Shown here in pieces: positions 5,535-9,742 of a DNA stretch of 9,742 nucleotides. Each line of letters begins with the position of its first letter. Positions within the stretch are counted from its first letter, which is position 1. The position numbers and the translations under genes were made by a program. Location: assembly GCA_017618625.1 (NCBI GenBank), contig JAFZTV010000025.1:1-9742 (forward strand). The letters run 5' to 3'. This DNA is from Bacteroidales bacterium (GTDB lineage: Bacteria; Bacteroidota; Bacteroidia; Bacteroidales; P3). The notes beneath the pieces are model-generated. The model was not told the origin of the DNA and searched no databases. It saw only the letters and a program-made list of their open reading frames with translations.

Positions 5535-5582
5535 CTAGAATTAACCTAGAATTACCCTAGAGCTTCCCTAGAATTACCCTAG
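5535..5582. repeat. CTAG array with 11-bp period
   Basis: Five CTAG tetranucleotides start at 5535, 5546, 5557, 5568 and 5579, a spacing of exactly 11 bp every time. Unit sequences are CTAGAATTAAC, CTAGAATTACC, CTAGAGCTTCC, CTAGAATTACC, then CTAGAATTTG. The spacing is held even where unit sequence differs (AGCTTCC). It is intergenic, upstream of the tRNA-Gln promoter. Confidence 0.92.
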
Positions 5583-5780
5583 AATTTGTGATTTGCCTGT
5601 TGGAATGAAAAAATGGGAATACCGCACCAAAATATACTACGAAACGATGCCTCTTTGTGAATATTGTATCGGTATGATTTTTTTTTGAGGATAACCGATT
5701 TTGGAATAATGATTCATTTTGGTATGCAACCAAAGTCATATCAAAGTCGTGTTTTATTTTTCCATTTCCAATTTTATTTG

Positions 5781-5788
5781 TATTTTTG
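5781..5788 (+). promoter_or_regulatory. -7 box of the tRNA-Gln gene
   Basis: TATTTTTG matches TAnnTTTG exactly and lies 37 bp before the mature tRNA 5' end, leaving a leader of about 30 bases that folds into the stem-loop at 5793-5824. No clear -33 TTTG is seen. Confidence 0.65.
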
Positions 5789-5792
5789 CAGC

Positions 5793-5824
5793 CGTTTTCG
5801 TGACACCTTGTAGGTGCGAAAATG
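5793..5824 (+). other. Stem-loop in the tRNA-Gln 5' leader
   Basis: The outer stem pairs CGTTTTCG with CGAAAATG (8 bp, one G-T pair), a TGA bulge follows, then an inner stem CACCT/AGGTG with loop TGT. It ends one base before the first tRNA nucleotide, so precursor RNA would carry a strong hairpin abutting the acceptor stem. Confidence 0.7.
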
Positions 5825-5825
5825 C

Positions 5826-5896
5826 TGTCCCATGGTGTAATGGTAGCACATCAGATTTTGGTTCTGCTTGCCCAAGTTCGAATCTTGGTGGGACAA
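5826..5896 (+). tRNA. tRNA-Gln (anticodon UUG)
   Basis: The cloverleaf folds by hand. Acceptor TGTCCCA pairs with TGGGACA, and the discriminator base is A (5896). D stem is GTG/CAC. Anticodon stem CAGA/TCTG (5852-5855 with 5863-5866) carries loop TTTTGGT with TTG at its centre, and T stem CCAAG/CTTGG carries loop TTCGAAT. Length is 71 nt without encoded CCA, as is usual in this phylum. Glutamine identity comes from the UUG anticodon, read as CAA and CAG by wobble. Confidence 0.95.
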
Positions 5897-5900
5897 CAAT

Positions 5901-5927
5901 GAAAAGCTCTCTCCCCGAGGGCTTTTC
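5901..5927 (+). terminator. Terminator after tRNA-Gln
   Basis: GAAAAGC pairs with GCTTTTC, with an inner CTC/GAG pairing, and the 3' arm is T-rich and followed by TTG. It starts four bases after the tRNA and overlaps an in-frame ATG at 5899, which argues against using that ATG for the next gene. Confidence 0.65.
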
Positions 5928-5958
5928 TTGTAGTTCAAAACCTGAAAATAATCCGTCT

Positions 5959-6372
5959 ATGCAGTTCCGCATCTCTTACACCGAAATCCAGAGCCTGGTA
6001 TATCGCAAGGCCAACAAGACAATACTGTTCTCTTACAATAGCGAGCACTCCGTGCGCGTCGGCTATGACATCAACGTCCTTTTCAAGACAACCAATGTCG
6101 GTCTCGACGTCACAGTCGAGCGTGTTGACAACTCGTCGGTTCTGCTCAGCTACAGCGGCGGTATGGGCATAGAGTTTATGGTCAAGCAGGCCATCGAGCA
6201 CGCAAAAGGCCAGCCTGGCGCCGACATGCTCGAAGCCGTCGAAGGCAGCAAGCTCATTTTCCACCTAGACAAGAACCCACAGCTGCGGCAGATACTCGAG
6301 AACGTGACCTTGCAGGACATCCGCTTCGACGAGCACGACGTGATAATTGAATTCACGCCAAAGGCTTTTTAA
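5959..6372 (+). CDS. Conserved-looking protein of unknown function
   Basis: This 137-residue protein has no signal peptide or membrane segment, so it is probably cytoplasmic. I do not recognise a named domain. It begins MQFRISYTEIQSLVYRKA, alternates beta-strand-like stretches (TILFSYNSEHSVRVGYDINV, 21-40; VGLDVTVERVDNSSVLLSYS, 47-66) with a GGMGIEFM turn (67-74) and a helix, and ends in VTLQDIRFDEHDVIIEFTPKAF (116-137). The pattern recalls a Bacteroidota conserved hypothetical family (memory only). Base composition and codon use match the metabolic genes, so it looks native. ATG at 5959 is chosen because the frame further upstream runs through the tRNA and the in-frame ATG at 5899 lies in the tRNA terminator. 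No separate promoter box was seen between them, so it might depend on read-through from the tRNA promoter. Confidence 0.78.
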   Translation: MQFRISYTEIQSLVYRKANKTILFSYNSEHSVRVGYDINVLFKTTNVGLDVTVERVDNSSVLLSYSGGMGIEFMVKQAIEHAKGQPGADMLEAVEGSKLIFHLDKNPQLRQILENVTLQDIRFDEHDVIIEFTPKAF

Positions 6373-6395
6373 CGCTTAATTTGTCAACAAAACAA

Positions 6396-6428
6396 TAAGC
6401 CCCGAAGTCACTATGACTTCGGGGCTTA
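6396..6428 (-). terminator. Strong terminator between converging genes
   Basis: A perfect 15-bp stem TAAGCCCCGAAGTCA/TGACTTCGGGGCTTA surrounds loop CTA. The minus strand continues into TTGTTTTGTTG, so it best serves the acyl-CoA ligase ending at 6453. It probably also stops plus-strand transcription of the gene ending at 6372. Confidence 0.88.
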
Positions 6429-6452
6429 CTCGTAACGTCAACTGTCCGTTTG

Positions 6453-8318
6453 CTATTCTTTCTTCTTTCCTGTAAGGTTCAGCGACGGCAACTCTATCGA
6501 CTTGAATGCCGAGATTATCGGGTTGCTCTTCGGCTCCTCTTTCTGGTATATCTCGTTGATGATGGTCTTGTATTTCTCGTGCAGCACGTTGCGCTTGATT
6601 TTCAGCGTGGGGGAGAGCAGTCCGTTCGCCGTAGTCCACTCCTCGCTCACCAGACGGAATCTCTTTACCTGCTCGTGGGCAGCAAATTCAGGATTAATGC
6701 TGTCCACTATGGTTTGGAATTTCTTGTGTACAGCCTCCATGTTGACCAGGCTTTCGTTGTCGCGATAGTGCAGGTTGTGTTTCAGCGCCCAATAGTGCAG
6801 TGTGTTGAAGTTGGGAGCGATGATGGCCGAGCAGAACTTCTCGTTCTCGCCTATAATCATTATCTGGTCGATGTATTCCGACTCTCTGAAACGGTTCTCC
6901 AGCACCTGCGGTGCGATGTATTTCCCTGCCGACAGTTTGAATATATCCTTCTTCCTGTCGGTGATTTTGAGGTATTTACCTCCCACCAGTTTCCCTATGT
7001 CGCCAGTGTGGAACCAACCCTCGTCGTCAATCACCTCTTTCGTGTATTCGGGGTCTTTGTAGTAACCCAGCATCACATGAGGTCCACGTGTTAGTATTTC
7101 GCCGTCCTCGGCAAACTTCATCTCCACGTTCGTCAGTATCGGTCCCACGGTGCCTATCTTGACCAGATGGTCGTGCGGGTTGTTTACGGCTATCACGGGC
7201 GAGGTCTCCGAAAGGCCGTAACCCTCGTATATGTTCAATCCGGCGGCCGAGAACAGTTTCACCAGTCGCGGCGGTATGCTGCTGCTGCCAGTCACTATGA
7301 CCATGCGGTGTCCGCCGAACTTCTCGCGCCATTTGCTGTAAACCAGCTTTTCATACACTATGTGTCCCAGTTTGAACCACAGGTTGTACTTCACCTTGCC
7401 GTAGTCCCAGCGGCAGCCGTGGTTGATGGCGCGGAAGTATATCTTGCGCTTCAGTCCTTTCATGTCCTTGCCTGCGGCATACAGCTTGTCGTAGAACATC
7501 TCTATCACCCTCGGCACCGCGCAGAATCCGTCTGCATTGATGTCGGCAAGGTCGCGGGCTATCGTACCCATGCTTTCGGCATAGTATATGCTTGCGCCGA
7601 GATATTGGTAGTGGTAGTTCATCGAGCGCTCATACACATGGTTCAGCGGCAGGAAACTGAGTATTTTGCAGCTGCTGTCCAGTATGTTTACCTTTGAGTG
7701 GGCTATGAAGTTCGAACACAGGTTCCTGTGCGATAGCATCACACCCTTGGGCGCTCCTGTGGTGCCCGAGGTATAGACGAGCGTGCACCAGTCGTCTGGT
7801 TTTATCGTCTGTTTGCGTTCCTCTATGATGGGCATGTTCTTCTCCTTGCTGGCTATGCCGGCTTTCAAGATTTCGAGCATGCGGCGTTCTCCCTCAATGT
7901 TGGCGAGGGTGAATATCATGGGCTTCTGCTCCATCTTGTCCAGTGCGGGGCGCAGACGTTTCAGCAGCGTGTTGTTGTTCACAAACACCGCTTTCGCTTC
8001 GCTGTGTGTCAGGATGTGCAGGTAGTTTTCGGTGCTGAGTGTCGGATAGACAGGCACATGTATTATGCCCGACATCGACATCGCCATATCCACAAAGTTC
8101 CACTCCGGGCAGTTGGGCGATATGGTCACGATGCGGTCGCCTGCATCGATGCCCATCTCAATGAAACCGTATGCCAGGTAGTGGGCGTACTTGTAGTAGT
8201 CGTGACAACTGTATTTGACCCATTCGCCGCTCTGCTTTCCAGCCAGGATGTCCTCTTTCGGGTGGTTGTTTATAAGGTGGTCTAAAAGGTCGAATGTGCG
8301 TGTTATCTCAATGTTCAT
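6453..8318 (-). CDS. Long-chain fatty acid-CoA ligase (AMP-forming)
   Basis: This 621-residue ANL-superfamily enzyme is full length for long-chain acyl-CoA synthetases. It activates a fatty acid with ATP to an acyl-adenylate and passes it to CoA, and likely works at the inner face of the membrane. Visible motifs in order are YTSGTTGAPKGVMLSH (182-197), the phosphate-binding loop; FLPLNHVYER (222-231); GYGLSETSPV (366-375), adenine site; GWFHTGDIG (434-442) with Asp440 expected to contact ribose; DRKKDIFKLSAGKYIAPQVLEN (454-475), hinge plus fatty-acid-gate region typical of the long-chain branch; and SPTLKIKR (569-576), which holds the C-terminal lysine. The C-terminal extension ends in lysines. 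It has its own promoter (8360-8389) and terminator (6396-6428), so it is monocistronic. Chain length and any role in phospholipid salvage or beta-oxidation are inference. Confidence 0.93.
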   Translation of the reverse strand: MNIEITRTFDLLDHLINNHPKEDILAGKQSGEWVKYSCHDYYKYAHYLAYGFIEMGIDAGDRIVTISPNCPEWNFVDMAMSMSGIIHVPVYPTLSTENYLHILTHSEAKAVFVNNNTLLKRLRPALDKMEQKPMIFTLANIEGERRMLEILKAGIASKEKNMPIIEERKQTIKPDDWCTLVYTSGTTGAPKGVMLSHRNLCSNFIAHSKVNILDSSCKILSFLPLNHVYERSMNYHYQYLGASIYYAESMGTIARDLADINADGFCAVPRVIEMFYDKLYAAGKDMKGLKRKIYFRAINHGCRWDYGKVKYNLWFKLGHIVYEKLVYSKWREKFGGHRMVIVTGSSSIPPRLVKLFSAAGLNIYEGYGLSETSPVIAVNNPHDHLVKIGTVGPILTNVEMKFAEDGEILTRGPHVMLGYYKDPEYTKEVIDDEGWFHTGDIGKLVGGKYLKITDRKKDIFKLSAGKYIAPQVLENRFRESEYIDQIMIIGENEKFCSAIIAPNFNTLHYWALKHNLHYRDNESLVNMEAVHKKFQTIVDSINPEFAAHEQVKRFRLVSEEWTTANGLLSPTLKIKRNVLHEKYKTIINEIYQKEEPKSNPIISAFKSIELPSLNLTGKKKE

Positions 8319-8359
8319 GGTTTGCAGTTTGTGTTGATGTTGTTCTTTAAAAGAATTTG

Positions 8360-8389
8360 CAAAAGTACAAAATTCTGTTGGAAAACAAA
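8360..8389 (-). promoter_or_regulatory. Promoter of the acyl-CoA ligase gene
   Basis: Minus strand: TTTG (8389-8386), 18-bp spacer, TACTTTTG (8367-8360), matching both boxes of the Bacteroidota housekeeping promoter. The -7 box is 42 bp before the start codon. A 7-bp inverted repeat (AGAATTT/AAATTCT) surrounds the -7 box and may be incidental. Confidence 0.7.
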
Positions 8390-8407
8390 TTTATCGTATT
8401 ACGAAGG

Positions 8408-9154
8408 CTACTTGCTGTCGAATCCTGCCTGTTCTATAAATTCTTTAAGTGCAGCCGATATCGCCTCGTTATCCTTCCTCGGATAGCGTTTTGTGGTGAA
8501 CAGCTCTGCCAGGTTTCTAACGCCGTTCTGCCTTACCATCTCTTGGTTGAAGGGCCATTCCTCGCGAAGGCGGTGTATCTCCTCAATGTCGTCGTCGCTG
8601 TAGTGGTGGTATTTCTCCTGGTGGACGATACCTTCCAACGGCAGGCGTTCGCTCTGTTCGGGTTCTTCGTCTGGGTATCCCATCGAAAGGGTTATTACAG
8701 GAACTACGCCTTTCGGTATCTCCAGCAGAGTGGCAATCTGTGCTGTGTTATACATCACCGTGCCGAGATAGCAGAATCCAAGCCCCTCCGACTCCGCTGC
8801 CACGCATATATTCTGTGCAAACAAACTGGCATCCACTGTTGCCGACAGCAGCCACAGCAAGTTGCCGTACGGCTCGTCGCATCCTCTCAGTCGGCACCAA
8901 TGGTGGTAACGGTTCACGTCCGCGCAGATGGTCAGAAACAGCGGTGCTGTGCTTCCCTGCCCGTAGTGCAGTTTCGACAGGGCCTCAATACGCTCTTTTT
9001 CTTGTGTCACGATTACCGAATACAGTTGCATGTTTCCTGTGTTCGATGCTCTTGCTCCTGCTTCAACCATTCGGTCTATCAATTCCTGTGGCACAGGTGT
9101 GCTTTTATATCGGCGTATGCTTCGGTGATTGTTCAAAAGGTCTATTGTGTTCAT
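8408..9154 (-). CDS. NfsA/Frp-like FMN-dependent NAD(P)H nitroreductase
   Basis: This 248-residue flavoenzyme is the usual length of the NfsA/FRP branch of the nitroreductase superfamily. Landmarks are NHRSIRRYKSTPVP (9-22), the N-terminal FMN-phosphate motif; ARASNTGNMQLYSVIV (35-49), the FMN-binding loop; GLGFCYLGTV (124-133); LSMGYPDEEPEQSERLPLEGIVHQEKY (156-182), very close to the NfsA GYP...RLP..vv.e segment; and the C-terminal TKRYPRKDNEAI (221-232). The family reduces nitroaromatics, quinones or free flavin with NADPH; the real substrate is unknown. The protein should be a cytosolic homodimer. It lies 89 bp upstream of the acyl-CoA ligase on the same strand, but that gene has its own promoter, and this one has a box at 9184-9191. 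It is divergent from glyA. Confidence 0.92.
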   Translation of the reverse strand: MNTIDLLNNHRSIRRYKSTPVPQELIDRMVEAGARASNTGNMQLYSVIVTQEKERIEALSKLHYGQGSTAPLFLTICADVNRYHHWCRLRGCDEPYGNLLWLLSATVDASLFAQNICVAAESEGLGFCYLGTVMYNTAQIATLLEIPKGVVPVITLSMGYPDEEPEQSERLPLEGIVHQEKYHHYSDDDIEEIHRLREEWPFNQEMVRQNGVRNLAELFTTKRYPRKDNEAISAALKEFIEQAGFDSK

Positions 9155-9183
9155 GGTCTGTCTGTGTTGTTCGTTTTCAAGTG

Positions 9184-9212
9184 CAAAAATACGTCTTTTG
9201 TCCGAATAACAA
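9184..9212 (-). promoter_or_regulatory. Promoter of the nitroreductase gene
   Basis: Minus strand: TTG (9212-9210), 18-bp spacer, TATTTTTG (9191-9184), an exact -7 match with a partial -33. It lies 29 bp before the start codon. Confidence 0.65.
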
Positions 9213-9264
9213 CTAACTTATTATGTTTTTCCTATTTGGTTTATAGTTTCTCAATTATTATGTT

Positions 9265-9272
9265 TATCTTTG
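9265..9272 (+). promoter_or_regulatory. -7 box of glyA
   Basis: TATCTTTG matches TAnnTTTG exactly, 43 bp before the glyA ATG. A TTTG at 9235-9238 is 26 bp away, too far for a normal -33 box. The two divergent -7 boxes are about 73 bp apart. Confidence 0.65.
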
Positions 9273-9315
9273 CAGATTAGTAAATTTAACACAATTACAA
9301 AATAATTTTATTGAT

Positions 9316-9742
9316 ATGCAAAGAGATACACAGATTTTCGACCTCATCCAGAAGGAGCGTGAGCGTCAAACCAAAGGCATCGAGCTGATCGCCTCTGAGA
9401 ACTTCGTGAGCGACCAGGTAATGGAAGCCATGGGTTCGGTCATGACCAACAAATACGCCGAGGGTTATCCCGGAAAGCGCTACTATGGCGGCTGCCAGGT
9501 GGTTGACCAGAGCGAGACCATCGCCATCGAGCGCGCCAAGCAGCTCTACGGTGCCTGCTGGGCCAACGTGCAGCCCCACAGCGGCGCACAGGCCAACATG
9601 GCCGTGTTCCTCGCCTGCCTCAACAGCGGCGACACCTTCATGGGTATGGACCTCAACCACGGCGGCCACCTCTCGCACGGCAGCCCCGTGAACTTCAGCG
9701 GTATCAACTACAAGGTGGTTGGCTACCAGGTGAAGGAAGAGA
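9316..9742 (+). CDS. glyA: Serine hydroxymethyltransferase, N-terminal part (runs off the window)
   Basis: This is a pyridoxal-phosphate enzyme that converts serine and tetrahydrofolate to glycine and 5,10-methylene-tetrahydrofolate, the main one-carbon entry point in the cytosol. The 142 residues visible (of about 420-430) show [18 protein letters not shown] (1-18), [11 protein letters not shown] (22-32), [15 protein letters not shown] (45-59), [14 protein letters not shown] (84-97) and [10 protein letters not shown] (113-122), all hallmark SHMT segments. The lysine that binds the cofactor lies beyond the edge. The start ATG at 9316 sits in an AT-rich leader with no Shine-Dalgarno, usual for the phylum. 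Codon use is strongly GC-ending and regular (GGC, CTC, AAC), suggesting high expression. The frame is open to base 9742 with no disruption. Confidence 0.97.
   Translation, partial: MQRDTQIFDLIQKERERQTKGIELIASENFVSDQVMEAMGSVMTNKYAEGYPGKRYYGGCQVVDQSETIAIERAKQLYGACWANVQPHSGAQANMAVFLACLNSGDTFMGMDLNHGGHLSHGSPVNFSGINYKVVGYQVKEE

Larger units (their letters stand above)
5045..5780. other. AT-rich intergenic stretch without a convincing gene
   Basis: No credible full-length gene lies between the lipoprotein and the tRNA. Short open frames exist, including a minus-strand frame of about 50 codons open from 5189 to 5031 (VPVQHWYNSLQELNSAYNVL and so on, no ATG near its start), which looks like a gene end or chance. 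The stretch holds an orphan promoter, a palindrome, a 14-bp tandem duplication, an 11-bp near-repeat of CTAAGACAA (5396 and 5407), a G-rich segment at about 5478-5510 and the phased CTAG array at 5535-5582. Confidence 0.7.

Noticed and set aside
5606..5689. 27-codon plus-strand frame starting MKKWEYRTK
   Set aside because: Too short to judge; the start recalls a small DUF family but the rest does not, and no promoter is placed for it.
5868..5896. tRNA 3' end as an integrase attachment site
   Set aside because: I found no second copy of the tRNA 3' end in the window and no integrase gene; the accessory stretch lies on the 5' side.
5719..5958. Longer N-terminus for the unknown protein starting at 5959
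   Set aside because: The upstream frame translates through the tRNA-Gln gene, its leader and its terminator, so it cannot be coding.
6450..7094. Plus-strand frame of 214 codons
   Set aside because: It is antisense to the acyl-CoA ligase C-terminal domain, which has all expected motifs in the real frame.
8357..9280. Plus-strand open frame of 307 codons
   Set aside because: It lies antisense to the nitroreductase, whose frame carries the family motifs; the antisense translation shows no family pattern and runs across two promoter regions.

Overview
The window looks like chromosome of a Bacteroidota member, most likely order Bacteroidales (Prevotella-like). The reasons are the repeated -7 promoter boxes of the form TAnnTTTG, the AT-rich gene leaders with few Shine-Dalgarno sites, and the gene content: a DUF1573 exported protein, a Bacteroidales-style GT39-like membrane glycosyltransferase and a GreA/GreB-like factor. 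Genus is inference.

Layout, left to right. From 1 to 2687 there is a minus-strand gene set read right to left: a class I aminotransferase, a GreA/GreB-like RNA polymerase factor, and an ArnT/PMT-type glycosyltransferase interrupted by an in-frame amber codon whose frame stays open to the left edge. Between the first two genes lies a 9-bp-phased array of CTAG tetranucleotides. At 2755-3348 is a single-gene unit for a DUF1573 exported protein, with a clear terminator and promoter. At 3434-4311 a toxin-antitoxin operon (ParE/RelE-type toxin, atypical antitoxin) is bracketed by two directly repeated elements of about 83 bp; each carries the same GTGCCGGAT/ATCCGGCAC hairpin that ends the transcript before it. 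From 4317 to about 5780 is a visibly more AT-rich, gene-poor accessory stretch: a small lipoprotein of unknown function, probable coding fragments, an orphan promoter overlapping a perfect palindrome, a 14-bp tandem duplication and a second CTAG array, this one phased at exactly 11 bp.

From 5781 the window returns to ordinary genome. A tRNA-Gln(UUG) has its own promoter, a stem-loop in its leader and a terminator. It is followed by a small conserved-looking protein of unknown function, a 15-bp perfect-stem terminator, a long-chain fatty acid-CoA ligase (minus), an NfsA-like nitroreductase (minus), and the start of glyA (plus), transcribed divergently from the nitroreductase.

Metabolic genes here appear to be separate transcription units. 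Only the aminotransferase/GreA-like/glycosyltransferase set and the toxin-antitoxin pair look like operons. The signals most worth pursuing are the two phased CTAG arrays, the repeat-bracketed toxin-antitoxin cassette, the amber-interrupted glycosyltransferase, and the debris-like AT-rich region that may include a cas1 5' fragment.
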